Notes: generated by a model from the letters alone, not told the origin. DNA of 64,000 nucleotides from Paenibacillus glycinis (GCF_009909185.1 NZ_JAAAMV010000012.1:124001-188000); one strand, 5' to 3'; shown: positions 1 through 9,422, numbered from the stretch's first letter. Numbers and translations are program-made.

Positions 1-538
1 TAAAGATGTTCGCGATCTCCAGCCCCTCGATGGTCCAAAAGCACAGCGTCGCCGCCAGCATGAAGATGCCGGTGAAAATCATCACGCCGCTCGTTACCAT
101 GAGGAGCATCGTGACCGCCTTCGCCGCGGTCCACGCGACGGGCAAGTGAATGAGCGCCACCGCGAGGACCAGACAGCTCTGAAGCAGGCGGCCGAAGCGC
201 GTGAATTCGAACTTGGAGCCGAGCACCTGCAGCGCCGTCGTGCGGGGACGGACCAGCAACCGGTCGAAATCGCCGCTGCCGACCAAGGTCGAGAAGGCAT
301 CGAAGCCGCGCGAGAAGCATTCGCTGAACGAGAAGGCCAGATGGATCACGGCAAAGCAAAGCGCGACCTCGTAGAAGCTCCATCCCTGCACTTGGCCGAA
401 TCGCTCGAACATGAAATACAAGCCCGCGAACACCGAGAACGGGATGAAGAATTGGCCGACGGTCAGCAGCCAGAACGAGGTTCTGTACTGCATCTGCGAC
501 TTGAATTGAATCGCCAAATAATGCATGTATAAACGCAT
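1..538 (-). CDS. ABC-2 family exporter permease, 3' end outside window
   Basis: Integral-membrane subunit of an ABC exporter. The frame opens at an ATG (536-538) preceded by AAGGAGGG and stays open to the left edge, giving about 179 residues of a protein normally near 260. The visible part has hydrophobic segments (for example residues 20-40 and 140-175) and charged loops typical of the ABC-2/DUF990 permeases. It starts 4 nt after the neighbouring permease gene, so it is the last visible gene of an ATPase-permease-permease operon. By family knowledge this three-gene type includes the cyanobacterial viologen exporter and uncharacterised drug or lipid exporters. The substrate cannot be read from the sequence. 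Confidence 0.85.
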   Translation of the reverse strand, partial: MRLYMHYLAIQFKSQMQYRTSFWLLTVGQFFIPFSVFAGLYFMFERFGQVQGWSFYEVALCFAVIHLAFSFSECFSRGFDAFSTLVGSGDFDRLLVRPRTTALQVLGSKFEFTRFGRLLQSCLVLAVALIHLPVAWTAAKAVTMLLMVTSGVMIFTGIFMLAATLCFWTIEGLEIANIF

Positions 539-542
539 CGCG

Positions 543-1346
543 TTACCCTCCTTGAACGACGACTTGGCGCAGCGCCCGATGCAAGCTCCATCTGCCGAAG
601 CCGACCAGCGCCGCAAGCCACAACAGTTGAATGAGAATCCCCCACAGCGCCTCGGCCTGCGGAATTTGCCCGGAATACACGCGGAAAGGAAAATCCGCCG
701 TCCATCGGAACGGCAGGGCGTTGGCGATTTGCTGCAGCCATGCGGGCATCAGCGGGACCGGAATGACCAAGCCGGCGAAAAACTCGCCCGCCACGGCGAT
801 CAACAGCGTCGAACCGACGGGCGACATGGTCCAAAACACCGAGATATAGATCAGCATCGAGATCGAAACGACGACGAGCAGGCCAAGCAGAAGCGACACG
901 ACGAACAATAAGCCTGCCGTGAGCGATGGAGGCAGTTGGAGCCGATAGGGCCGGGGGAGCAGGAAGGCGACGATCAGAATCGGGAAACATCGCAGCGCCG
1001 CGCTGGACACGCGCTGAGCCAGCAGCTTGGAGAACCAGAATTCGTAGATTCCGCACGGCCTGCAGAGCTCGTAGGCGATATTTCCTCCGGTAATCAACTG
1101 GAAGATCTCGTTATCGCGGAACCAGAGCATGATGAACGCCAGAAAGATCTGCTGCAGCCAGGTATACGAGATGACATCCTTCAGGGAGATGGGCTGCTCT
1201 TGCGTGCTATGTTGATAGAAAGCCACGAAGATCATGATAAAGACAAGGCCGAAAAACAACTGCGTTGCCATGCCCGCATAAGCGGCGGCGCGGTACTGCA
1301 TTCCGTTGATGAACCGCAGCCTCCAAACCGAGAGATACGCGTTCAT
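543..1346 (-). CDS. ABC-2 family exporter permease
   Basis: Second membrane subunit of the exporter (267 residues). It begins MNAYLSVWRLRF, followed by about six hydrophobic segments, including one at roughly residues 22-45 and a cluster at 110-190. Its ATG overlaps the stop of the ATPase gene by 4 nt (ATGA), which indicates translational coupling. The pair of non-identical permeases after one ATPase is the usual arrangement of this ABC-2 subgroup. Substrate unknown. Confidence 0.87.
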   Translation of the reverse strand: MNAYLSVWRLRFINGMQYRAAAYAGMATQLFFGLVFIMIFVAFYQHSTQEQPISLKDVISYTWLQQIFLAFIMLWFRDNEIFQLITGGNIAYELCRPCGIYEFWFSKLLAQRVSSAALRCFPILIVAFLLPRPYRLQLPPSLTAGLLFVVSLLLGLLVVVSISMLIYISVFWTMSPVGSTLLIAVAGEFFAGLVIPVPLMPAWLQQIANALPFRWTADFPFRVYSGQIPQAEALWGILIQLLWLAALVGFGRWSLHRALRQVVVQGG

Positions 1347-2320
1347 ATGCGATGCTCCTTATACAGCTCGACGATCAGTTCGTCGACGGGCTTCGTCTCG
1401 ATCGCCACGTCCACGAGCTCGACCTGCTCCGATAATCGCGCGATCACGAGGGCCATCAATACCTGCTCGGTGTCCACGCTCAGCACCGCCCTCTCCGGCG
1501 ACCACGAGAGCAAGGAAGCGCCCGGGATATCGAGCGGCGTGGCATTGGCGCGATAATCGACCGTAACCGTGCGATGGGTGCCGAAGCGCCCGCGCAGCTC
1601 ATCCAGGTTGCCGTCGTAGAGCAGCGTCCCGTTGCCGATCATCAGGATCCGGTCGGCCAGCGCCTCGATATCGCTCATGTCGTGCGTCGTGAGGATGACG
1701 GTGACGCCTTTCTCTTTGTTGATGGTTTTGATGAATTGCCTGACCGCGATTTTGCTGATCGCGTCCAATCCGATCGTCGGTTCGTCCAAGAACAGAATCT
1801 TGGGACCGTGCAGAAGCGACGCGGCGATCTCGCAGCGCATCCGCTGACCTAGACTGAGCTGCCTGACCGGGGTTTGAAGCAGGCTGCCGAGTCCCAGCGT
1901 TTCCGTGAGCAAGTCGAGGTTCCCCGCATACGATCGATGGGGGATCTTATAAATATCCCTTAGGAGCTCGAAGGAATCGATGACCGGCACGTCCCACCAC
2001 AGCTGCGAGCGTTGGCCGAAGACGACGCCGATATTGCCGACGTAAGCCCTTCGTTCCTGCCATGGCGTATAGCCCATGATGGAACAGCTTCCGCGATCGG
2101 GCACCATGATGCCGCTCATGACTTTGATCGTCGTGGATTTGCCTGCGCCGTTCGGTCCGATGTAACCCACGATTTCCCCTTCCTTGATGGTGAACGAGAT
2201 GTCCCGGAGCGCATCCACGATAGCATGCTCGCGGACGAACAACGCTTTCATGGCTTGCCGCATGCCCGCCGACCGCTTCGCGACGCGGAACGATTTACTG
2301 ATGCCTTGCAGTGTGATCAT
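1343..2320 (-). CDS. ABC transporter ATP-binding protein, ABC-2 exporter type
   Basis: ATPase that powers the exporter encoded downstream (325 residues). Walker A GPNGAGKST lies at residues 55-63, the signature LSLGQR at 155-160, Walker B ILFLDEP at 175-181 and the switch histidine at about 213. The C-terminal ~90 residues form the accessory domain common in this exporter group. The start is supported by GAGGAGG upstream of ATG. First gene of the operon; a promoter would lie in the AT-rich block 2340-2450, but no clear -35/-10 pair was assigned on this strand. Confidence 0.93.
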   Translation of the reverse strand: MITLQGISKSFRVAKRSAGMRQAMKALFVREHAIVDALRDISFTIKEGEIVGYIGPNGAGKSTTIKVMSGIMVPDRGSCSIMGYTPWQERRAYVGNIGVVFGQRSQLWWDVPVIDSFELLRDIYKIPHRSYAGNLDLLTETLGLGSLLQTPVRQLSLGQRMRCEIAASLLHGPKILFLDEPTIGLDAISKIAVRQFIKTINKEKGVTVILTTHDMSDIEALADRILMIGNGTLLYDGNLDELRGRFGTHRTVTVDYRANATPLDIPGASLLSWSPERAVLSVDTEQVLMALVIARLSEQVELVDVAIETKPVDELIVELYKEHRI

Positions 2321-2796
2321 CGCTTCTTAAGCCTCCTCTTTTTTAGCCGCTCGAAAAATATATCCAAAACCGGAAAAAAAGTATAGACTTATAATAAATT
2401 CTCATTTATAATAATATTATAGAGGTCGAGGACATCTATATCGCACCCAAAGATTTAAAAATTACTTTTTTCACGAACATATTCGTTTTTTAAATTGTCT
2501 ATTTGGTACGATCCTATAAATAGGAAGCACCCGTTGCCGCGAGCAGCAGGTGCTTTTTTTGATTTTGAGATGGAGGTCTTTGCTTGTCCTTTGAAGCGTT
2601 GGCCAAGTTACGCTTGCGTGCGTCTATGCCTGCGGCCCTTCCGCGACGCAGCCTAGCGGCAACGGACTCGACAATACGATTCGACTATTGCATGCTGTAA
2701 GTAATCGCCGATCGCGTCATCGTTCATGGGCCTGCAAGCTAACCCCTACGATAGGCGCCAATCGGACTCGCTTGCGCGAATAAGGAGGAACTTGCC
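2321..2796. other. Intergenic region, AT-rich left half
   Basis: No convincing protein gene. Bases 2340-2520 are strikingly AT-rich for this genome. On the + strand TTGTCT (2495-2500) and TAAATA (2517-2522) could form a weak promoter directly before the hairpin at 2525-2555. Bases 2561-2780 show nothing recognisable. AAGGAGG at about 2782 is the ribosome site of the next gene. Confidence 0.5.
2525..2560 (+). terminator. Rho-independent terminator
   Basis: Stem AAGCACC (2525-2531) pairs with GGTGCTT (2549-2555), with extra pairing in the loop (GTTGC with GCAGC), followed by a run of T. No gene on the + strand reads into it within this window, so it may end a short untranslated transcript. Confidence 0.7.
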
Positions 2797-3582
2797 ATGG
2801 ATTTGGAACTGAAAGGGCGCGCCGTCATCGTGACGGCCGCCAGCAAAGGCCTGGGGAAAGCAGCCGCGCTGCGGCTCTCGCAGGAAGGGGCCAACGTGGT
2901 CATCTGCGGCCGCCATGCGGAGACGATCGAGGGCGCGGCCGCCGACATCCGGTCGGCGACCGGCGGGGACGTGCTGGCCGTACGGGCAGACGTCTCCTCG
3001 GCCGCGGATATCGAGTCGCTCATTGCGGCCAGCGTCGAGCGGTACGGCCGGATCGACGGCCTCGTATGCAATGCCGGGGGGCCGCCCGCGGGATCGTTCG
3101 CCGCGATCACGGACGAGCAATGGGAGTCCGCCTTCCAGCTGAACATGATGAGCGTCATTCGGCTCATCCGGCTGTCGCTGCCGCATTTCCCGGCGGAAGG
3201 CGGCCGCATCGTCTACGTCTCCTCGACGTCGATCAAGCAGCCGATCCCGGGTCTCGTGCTCAGCAACGCGCTGCGGCTTGGGGTGCAGGGCTTGATCAAG
3301 ACGCTCGCCGACGAGCTGGCGCCGCGCAACATTTTGATCAACTCGGCCGCGCCCGGCCGCTTCGCGACGGACCGCGTCCGGTCGATGGACGAAGCCCGCG
3401 CCGCCGCGGCCGGCGTCCCGTACGAGGAACAGCGCGCGAAGTCCGAGCGCGAGATCGGCGTGGGACGTTACGGCGACCCGGCGGAGTTCGCCCGTTACGT
3501 CGCGTTCCTGGCATCGCCCGCGAATAGCTACGTGACCGGGCAAAGCCTGATGGTCGACGGCGGGCTGGTGCGCGGGGTGTAG
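2797..3582 (+). CDS. SDR-fold protein lacking the catalytic Tyr-Lys pair
   Basis: Rossmann-fold protein of the short-chain dehydrogenase/reductase superfamily (261 residues), preceded by AAGGAGG. The nucleotide motif is TAASKGLG (13-20), where classical members have TGxxxGIG. CNAGG is at 91-95 and the catalytic-type serine at 142-143 (VSS). Where YxxxK is expected, 155-159 reads LSNAL, so both catalytic residues are absent. Families of SDR-like proteins with an imperfect cofactor motif and tetrad (the BKR-like SDR-like subgroup) are known, so this is probably a conserved variant rather than a dead copy. Single-gene unit with a terminator just downstream. Function unknown. Confidence 0.88.
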   Translation: MDLELKGRAVIVTAASKGLGKAAALRLSQEGANVVICGRHAETIEGAAADIRSATGGDVLAVRADVSSAADIESLIAASVERYGRIDGLVCNAGGPPAGSFAAITDEQWESAFQLNMMSVIRLIRLSLPHFPAEGGRIVYVSSTSIKQPIPGLVLSNALRLGVQGLIKTLADELAPRNILINSAAPGRFATDRVRSMDEARAAAAGVPYEEQRAKSEREIGVGRYGDPAEFARYVAFLASPANSYVTGQSLMVDGGLVRGV

Positions 3583-3603
3583 GCGTAAGGGGGTTACAAA
3601 TAG

Positions 3604-3635
3604 GGGGTTGGCACCTGTGGGTGCCAGCCCCTTTC
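3604..3635 (+). terminator. Rho-independent terminator after the SDR gene
   Basis: Twelve-pair stem, 3604-3615 with 3620-3631 (one G-U pair), a four-base loop and then CTTTC. Confidence 0.85.
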
Positions 3636-3809
3636 GTTGGTTTGACGAGCCTTTTCCGGCACGTGTACGGCGCTAAGTGCTGTTCCTGCTCGGAAACTGC
3701 GCATTTTCGCCTCATCTTGAGGCTCGCTCAAGCGCGGCGACCTGAGTCCGGCGTCGATGATGCCGGGATCGTCGACAGGACGACTAATTCCGGCGCTCGC
3801 CCCGAACGC

Positions 3810-3855
3810 AACCAGCCTCGAGCCGCCGCTGTACCGGGCGTTTCGAGGCTGGTTT
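3810..3855. terminator. Long hairpin beside the end of the rhamnosidase gene
   Basis: AACCAGCCTCGA (3810-3821) is perfectly complementary to TCGAGGCTGGTT (3843-3854). It lies just past the stop of the - strand GH78 gene and faces the + strand SDR gene. The T run is short on both strands, so termination is likely but weaker than average. Confidence 0.6.
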
Positions 3856-3877
3856 CCCTATCGACAGCGATCATGCG

Positions 3878-6613
3878 CTATACAAGCGCATGCTCCTTCC
3901 GCGCATCCTGCTTGACGGCGTATCGGAACGCGTACGTGCCGGATCCCACGGTCAAGCTCACGCCCGTACCGGTTTCCGCGATCGCGAAGACGCCATCCAC
4001 TTCCGATGCCGCAACTCCGCCTTCCGTCAATTCGGCCGGGGTCACGCCGTCCAGCACCACCTCGGCCGTCGCATTCGCCGGAACCGTCAGATGCAGGACG
4101 GTCTCGCCGGCCTCCTGCGTCCAGCCGGATTCGATGCGGCCGTACGGCGACTCCAGTGCGGCGCGCGCATGCGTGAGCGCGCCTTCGGCAAAGCGCGGCC
4201 GGATGCGGATTTTTTTGTACGCGGCGAACGCTTCGTCCATGTCGAGCCCGGCCACGTAGCGGTACATCCACTCGCCGATCGCGCCGTACGCGTAATGATT
4301 GTACGAATTCATGTCGTCGCTCCAGAACGAGCCGTCCGGCTTGATGCCGTCCCAATGCTCCCAGATCGTCGTCGCGCCTTTGGTGACGGAGTAAAGCCAG
4401 GACGGATAACTTTCCTGCATCAGCAGCTTCACGGCGGTGGCGTGGTAGCCGTTGTCCGACAGCGCGAAGCACAGGTACGGCGTGCCGACGAAGCCCGTCG
4501 TCAGGTGGTAGTCGTTCTGCGCGACCAGCTCGTTCAGCTCCCTGGCGACCCGCTTCTTGTCCTCGCCTTCGACGAGCCCGAACATGAGCGCCAGCGCATG
4601 CGCCGTCTGCGTCGGCGCGGCCAGCCGGCCGTTCGGCGTCAGGAACTCGCGCCGGAATTCCGCTTTGATCCGGTCATGCAGCTCGCCGTACGCGCGGACG
4701 TCCGCCGCCTTGCCGAGCACGACGGCCGCATCGCGGACCAGGCGCGTCGAATGCGCGAAGTAGGCCGTGGCGATCAGATCGCGCGGCGTCGCGCCGACGT
4801 AGCTGTTTTCCTTGGCGTCGAGCCCGAGCCAGTCGCCGAAATGAAACCCGGTGTTCCACAGGTACTCGTTCTCGCCCTGCCCGCGAATGTAGGCCACCCA
4901 CGCGCACATGCTCTCGTATTGCTCCGCCAGCAGACGGACGTCCCCGTAACAGAGGTAGATCGTCCATGGGCAAATGACGGCGGCGTCGCCCCAAGCCGCG
5001 GACGTCGGAATATTCTCCTGCGGCGGCGGCGTCGCGGATTCGTGCAGCGCGTTCGGGATGACGAACGGCACGCTGCCGTTCGGATTCTGATCCGCCTTCA
5101 GATCGCGCAGCCACTTCGCGAAAAAAGACGCAACGTCGTAGTTGAACGCCGCGGTCCGGACGAATACCTGCGCATCCCCCGTCCAGCCGAGACGCTCGTC
5201 GCGCTGCGGGCAGTCCGTCGGCACGTCGACGAAGTTGCCCCGCTGCCCCCACCCGATATTGCGCTGCAGCTGATTGATCATGTCGCTCGAGCTGTCGAAT
5301 TCGCCGGTCTGCGCCATTTCGGTGTGCAGGACTTCGCCCGAGAAGGCTTCGAGCAGCCCGCTTTCCAACCGCTCCGGACAGCCTTCGATCCGCACGTACC
5401 GGAAGCCCATGAACGTGAACGTCGGCGCGTAGGTCTCGCCTGCGATTCCCTTGGCCGTATAGACGACCGTCTGCTTGGCCGTCCGCAGGTTGCCCGTATA
5501 GAAATTGCCTTCCTTGTCCAACACTTCCGCATGGTGCAGCGTAATTGCCGTGCCAGCCGGCACGTCCAGCGTCATCCGGATGCGCCCGACCATGTTCTGC
5601 CCCATGTCGAGCACGATCTCGCCCTTCGGCGTGCGGATCAAGCTTTGCGGCTTGATGATTTCCGTCACGCGAATCGGTTGATGCTCCTGAGCCGTCAGAT
5701 GGTTCACCGGCAGACCGACGGTTTCCGTCCCGCTCCAGCCCGAATCGTCGAAGCCCGGCTCGCTCCAGCCCTCCTGCTCCAGATTCGCGTCGTACGTCTC
5801 GCCGTCGTAGAGGTCCGCCAGGCGGATCGGCCCTTCGGAGGCTTTCCACGTGGCATCGCTGCCCACGATCTCCTCCGAGCCGTCGGCATAGGCGATATGC
5901 AGCTGCAGCAGCAGCGCCCGGCGGTCGCCGTACAGATTAATGCGGTTCGCCTCCCAGCCGAGCCGCCCCTTGTACCAGCCGTTGCCGAGCATCGCGCCGA
6001 TGGCGTTCGTCCCGCCTCCCGCCAGCATGGCCGTCACGTCGTAGGTTTGATATTGCTGCCGTTTGCGATAACTGGTCCAGCCCGGCGCCAGCAGCTCGTC
6101 CCCGACCCGCTTCCCGTTCAAGTACAGCTCGTACACGCCGGCGGCCGTCGCATAGATGCGCGCGGACGCGACGTCCGGCTTGACCGCGAACCGCTTGGCG
6201 AGCAGAAAAGCCGGCTTCGCCTGCGGATCGATCGCCGCCGCGTCGGGGGTGATCCATTCCGCCCGCCATTCGTCCGGCGAGAGGAACGACGTTTCCCACC
6301 AGACGGGCTCGCTCCATTCCGATTCGCGCCCGGACCGGTCCCATGCTTTGACCCGCGCCTGATAGCGCGTCCGCGATTGCAGCTCCGGGCCGGCGTACGC
6401 CACTTGTATTGACGCGTCCGAGAGGATTTTGCCCGTATCCCAGATCGGATCGTCGAAGCTTCCGCCCGCCTTGATCGCCTGTACCCGGTAGGCTTCCTGC
6501 ACGATTCCCCGATCCGCCGACTGCAGCTTCCATCCGAACCGCGGCGCCTTGACATCCGTCCCGAGCACGCTTGCGCGATATTCGCAAGTAAGCGGTTTCA
6601 CTATCAATCCCAT
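3878..6613 (-). CDS. Alpha-L-rhamnosidase, glycoside hydrolase family 78
   Basis: Inverting hydrolase releasing terminal alpha-L-rhamnose, by family knowledge from pectin-derived oligosaccharides or flavonoid glycosides. About 911 residues in the usual order: N-terminal beta-sandwich domains, (alpha/alpha)6 barrel, C-terminal beta domain. The active-site block DCPQRDERLGWTGD is at 467-480 and the second conserved acid is E752 in WEHWDG. No signal peptide, so it is probably intracellular. I chose the ATG at 6613 because GGAG precedes it; an ATG at 6631 in frame has no ribosome site. It is divergent from an AraC regulator (6751), the likely controller, across an intergenic region of 137 bases. 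Confidence 0.93.
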   Translation of the reverse strand: MGLIVKPLTCEYRASVLGTDVKAPRFGWKLQSADRGIVQEAYRVQAIKAGGSFDDPIWDTGKILSDASIQVAYAGPELQSRTRYQARVKAWDRSGRESEWSEPVWWETSFLSPDEWRAEWITPDAAAIDPQAKPAFLLAKRFAVKPDVASARIYATAAGVYELYLNGKRVGDELLAPGWTSYRKRQQYQTYDVTAMLAGGGTNAIGAMLGNGWYKGRLGWEANRINLYGDRRALLLQLHIAYADGSEEIVGSDATWKASEGPIRLADLYDGETYDANLEQEGWSEPGFDDSGWSGTETVGLPVNHLTAQEHQPIRVTEIIKPQSLIRTPKGEIVLDMGQNMVGRIRMTLDVPAGTAITLHHAEVLDKEGNFYTGNLRTAKQTVVYTAKGIAGETYAPTFTFMGFRYVRIEGCPERLESGLLEAFSGEVLHTEMAQTGEFDSSSDMINQLQRNIGWGQRGNFVDVPTDCPQRDERLGWTGDAQVFVRTAAFNYDVASFFAKWLRDLKADQNPNGSVPFVIPNALHESATPPPQENIPTSAAWGDAAVICPWTIYLCYGDVRLLAEQYESMCAWVAYIRGQGENEYLWNTGFHFGDWLGLDAKENSYVGATPRDLIATAYFAHSTRLVRDAAVVLGKAADVRAYGELHDRIKAEFRREFLTPNGRLAAPTQTAHALALMFGLVEGEDKKRVARELNELVAQNDYHLTTGFVGTPYLCFALSDNGYHATAVKLLMQESYPSWLYSVTKGATTIWEHWDGIKPDGSFWSDDMNSYNHYAYGAIGEWMYRYVAGLDMDEAFAAYKKIRIRPRFAEGALTHARAALESPYGRIESGWTQEAGETVLHLTVPANATAEVVLDGVTPAELTEGGVAASEVDGVFAIAETGTGVSLTVGSGTYAFRYAVKQDARKEHALV

Positions 6614-6750
6614 CGATTGCCCACGCTCCATTCTTTTAGTCGCTTGAAGGCTTCCTAGATCCAGTATAAGATGGAATCACGTCGTATATTGCAGGCTAAT
6701 CGGACTTTTACTGTCGTCGAATATGACATTCCACGAAGAGGTGACCAACG

Positions 6751-7617
6751 ATGCCCATCCAACGCCCGATCGCGCAAATGCACGGCAAAGACTTCTTCGA
6801 CTCCGCGCTGCCGATCTATGTCAACCGGGCGGTCGAGACGTACCAGCTGACGGAGCACCGCCACGATTTTCTGGAAATCAGCTACGTCAGCGAAGGGGCC
6901 GGCACGCATCATCTCGGCGAGGAAGCGTTCCCGGTCGCGCACGGCGATATCTTCCTCCTGCCGGTCGGGGTATCGCACGTATTCCGGCCGTCGAACGCCT
7001 CGCCCGAGCATCCGCTGATCGTGTACAACTGCGTCATCGCGCCGGAAGCCGCGCGCCGTCTCGCGGAGGCCGTACCCGGCGGGGAAGCGCTGCTGCCTTT
7101 CCTGGAGACGGTCCACTATCGCAGGTACCGGGATCCGCACGGGGAGTTCCACCGGCTGTTCCAGCGCCTGCATTACGAGTATCTCTCGGCTCAGCCCGCC
7201 CGCGAGGCCGCGCTGCACCAAGGCGTGCTGGGGCTGCTGCTCTATCTGTTCCGGCTGGACGGCCGCAGCGACGCTTCCGCCGCTTCGGCCATTTTGCCCG
7301 CCGGCCTCGAGACGGTCCTCGCAACGATCCACAGCCGCTTCGACCAGGACCTGCCGGCCAAACGGATGGCCGCCCTGGCCGGGATCGGCGAACGACAATT
7401 TCACCGGCTGTTCGCGAGGCAGACCGGCATGTCCTACAAGACCTACCATCAGAACGTCCGCATCAGCGAGGCCTGCCGGCTCCTCCGCACCACCGACCGC
7501 AAGATCAGCGATATCGCCTCCGCCGTCGGTTATCAGGACATCGCCTACTTCAACGGGCTGTTCAAGCGGAAGAACGGCGTCACGCCGAGCGTTTACCGGC
7601 AGGTGGATGCTTCTTGA
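6751..7617 (+). CDS. AraC-family transcriptional regulator, cupin sensor
   Basis: 288 residues. The N-terminal half is a cupin-like ligand domain (HRHDFLEISYVSEG near residues 32-45, LPVGVSHVF near 70-78). The C-terminal ~100 residues carry two helix-turn-helix motifs ending in the AraC signature (DIASAVGYQDIAYFNGLFKR, then GVTPSVYRQ). Organised like RhaS/RhaR-type regulators. Divergent transcription from the GH78 gene makes it the likely rhamnoside-responsive activator, which is an inference from position. Start supported by AGAGGTGA. Confidence 0.92.
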   Translation: MPIQRPIAQMHGKDFFDSALPIYVNRAVETYQLTEHRHDFLEISYVSEGAGTHHLGEEAFPVAHGDIFLLPVGVSHVFRPSNASPEHPLIVYNCVIAPEAARRLAEAVPGGEALLPFLETVHYRRYRDPHGEFHRLFQRLHYEYLSAQPAREAALHQGVLGLLLYLFRLDGRSDASAASAILPAGLETVLATIHSRFDQDLPAKRMAALAGIGERQFHRLFARQTGMSYKTYHQNVRISEACRLLRTTDRKISDIASAVGYQDIAYFNGLFKRKNGVTPSVYRQVDAS

Positions 7618-7898
7618 ATTGCCGCGGATAGCGGATTGGCGGAAACATGGCTTGCGGATTGCGGCTTGACGGAAGCGCGGCTCGCGACCGACGCCATCGA
7701 GCAATCAAGCGCAACTACGAGCTTTGAACGAAGCGCCTGGCCAAGTCGTTACTTGAACCGCCGGGCGCTCCAGTGAACGGCAGCTCGGCAGACCTACTAC
7801 CTCGAGCAAACAAGCGCAAATGCGAACATGCAAGAAGCCTCCCCGGCGCACATGCCGAAGAGGCTTCTATTGGCTTTACCGCATCCATATCCAATGCG
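7618..7898. other. Intergenic region between convergent genes
   Basis: No coding region supported. Its right end holds a hairpin serving the - strand gene. Confidence 0.6.
7833..7868 (-). terminator. Hairpin after the DUF697-like gene
   Basis: AGAAGCCTC (7833-7841) pairs with GAGGCTTCT (7860-7868), with inner CGGC/GCCG pairing. The T tract is poor. Confidence 0.6.
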
Positions 7899-8399
7899 TT
7901 ACGAAGAAACGAGCTGCGGCCGCTCCGCGTCGAGCCGTTCTTCCAGGATCCGCTTCGCGACCCGGTAGCAATCGTCGACATGCGAATTGCCGACGTACTT
8001 CATGGCGCCGAAGCTTAAGGCGCCGGCCACGGCCGTGCCGATAACGGGCACGAATTTGGTCGTGCCTTTCACCGCGAAGCGCGCGGCCGCTTTCTTCACC
8101 AGCGCGAAGACCAGCCTGCGCGTGACGGCATGGCCGATCAGCTGGCTGCCGACCGACGTGATCATGCCGTAGACCACGGCCTTGCGCTGCGTGTCCAGCT
8201 CGGCCAGCTGCGCTTCCGAAAGCCCGAAGCGCCGGTTGATGTCCGGAATCAGGCGCATCAGCATCCCGACGTCCGCCAGCATGTCCGTTCCCGGAATCGG
8301 CACCATGGCCGCCGTCCCCGACAGCATCGCGCGCCTCGTCACCAGTTTCTTGCACGACTTGCGAATTTGCTCCAGCTCCTGCATCGATCGAGGCAGCAT
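7899..8399 (-). CDS. DUF697-like membrane-associated protein
   Basis: 166 residues. Contains MVPIPGTDMLADVGMLMRLIPDINRRFGLS, a pattern seen in DUF697/YcjF-type proteins, and a glycine-rich hydrophobic stretch near 115-135 (FVPVIGTAVAGALSFGAM) that probably inserts into the membrane. The ATG at 8399 follows AAGGGTGGG; the longer frame uses GTG at 8411 without a ribosome site. The family occurs beside dynamin-like or Era-like GTPases in some genomes, but none is present here. Function unknown. Confidence 0.75.
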   Translation of the reverse strand: MLPRSMQELEQIRKSCKKLVTRRAMLSGTAAMVPIPGTDMLADVGMLMRLIPDINRRFGLSEAQLAELDTQRKAVVYGMITSVGSQLIGHAVTRRLVFALVKKAAARFAVKGTTKFVPVIGTAVAGALSFGAMKYVGNSHVDDCYRVAKRILEERLDAERPQLVSS

Positions 8400-8466
8400 G
8401 GCAAGTCCCACCCTTCTATGCGACTCTTCCCGCCGTTGTCCGGCAGCGGCCGGAGGGGAGCAACCG

Positions 8467-8697
8467 TTAGATCCCCGTACGGTATTTACGTTCGCTCGAG
8501 GAATCGCGTTTCGTCTCGTCCTTGCGCTGCTCGTCCTGCCGTTCGATCGCCTGATCCTCGACCGGAATGGGATCGACCGTCCGTTCGCTCGCGAACCGGT
8601 CGAGCAGGCTCTCCTTGTCCGTCGGCACGCCTTCCGGATTGTCCCGCTTGCCCTGCTGCGTCCGGCGCCCGTCGGCGCTGCGTTCGAATGCGTTCAT
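8467..8697 (-). CDS. Small hydrophilic protein of unknown function
   Basis: 76 residues, highly charged (many Arg, Glu, Asp, Lys), with no membrane segment or recognised motif; likely disordered. The ATG at 8697 has GGGGGG about 6 nt upstream; an in-frame ATG two codons earlier sits too close to that site. It lies between the DUF697-like and peroxidase genes in the same direction. Not recognised. Confidence 0.55.
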   Translation of the reverse strand: MNAFERSADGRRTQQGKRDNPEGVPTDKESLLDRFASERTVDPIPVEDQAIERQDEQRKDETKRDSSSERKYRTGI

Positions 8698-8764
8698 TTC
8701 CATCCCCCCGTAAGTTCGTCGTACCCTTCATTACCTTTTTCGGAGGATCGTCAAACAAACCGCA

Positions 8765-9316
8765 TTAGGCGCGCAGCAGCGATTCGATGACGGGCGCGAG
8801 GCGATCCGGCTCTTCCGGCGTCTCGAACCGGCCCGCGATCGTGCCGTCCCGGCCGACCAGGAACTTGGCGAAGTTCCACTTGATGCCGTCCCCCGCGTAC
8901 AAATCCGGATGCTTCGCCTGCAGGAAATCCCGCATCCAGCGACCGTTCTCGTCGGCGTGGTCGAAGCCTTGAAACGGCGCTCGGCCGGTCAAATACGCAA
9001 ACAGCGGATGCGCCCGTTCGCCGACGACGTCGACCTTCGCGGCCAGCGGAAACGACGCGCCGAACGTCGCTTCGCAATACGTCCGGATCTCCGCGCCGTC
9101 CTCCGGCTCCTTCGCGTTGAACTGATTGCACGGGAAACCCAGCATATCGAAGCCCTGTCCGCGATAAGCGTCATACAGCTGCTGCAGACCCGCCAATTGC
9201 CGGGCGTAACCGCACCGGCTGGCCGTGTTGACGATCAGGAGCACCCGTCCCCGATACGCCGACAGCGGAATCGGCTCCCCGTCTATCCCTTGAACGGTAA
9301 AATCGTAGATCGACAT
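8765..9316 (-). CDS. Glutathione peroxidase-family thiol peroxidase
   Basis: Thioredoxin-fold peroxidase (183 residues) that reduces peroxides, in Bacillota usually using thioredoxin or bacillithiol rather than glutathione. The peroxidatic cysteine is C35 in NTASRCGYARQL; the GFPCNQF and KWNFAKFLV motifs carry the catalytic Gln and Trp/Asn. Cytoplasmic. The start MSIYDF at 9316 is chosen for AGAAGG upstream and agreement with family length; the frame extends 14 codons further without support. Confidence 0.92.
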   Translation of the reverse strand: MSIYDFTVQGIDGEPIPLSAYRGRVLLIVNTASRCGYARQLAGLQQLYDAYRGQGFDMLGFPCNQFNAKEPEDGAEIRTYCEATFGASFPLAAKVDVVGERAHPLFAYLTGRAPFQGFDHADENGRWMRDFLQAKHPDLYAGDGIKWNFAKFLVGRDGTIAGRFETPEEPDRLAPVIESLLRA

Positions 9317-9422
9317 GCCCGCCAACCTTCTTTCTCCCATCGAATGTGCCTCCATCATAAGACGGGAATCCCGGCCGGTCCAATAGGATTATGAAATATC
9401 GGCTATATGGAATGACAATAAG

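Noticed and set aside
3890-6412. 840-codon + strand frame opposite the rhamnosidase gene
   Set aside because: Arg-rich translation without motifs; GH78 motifs are on the - strand.
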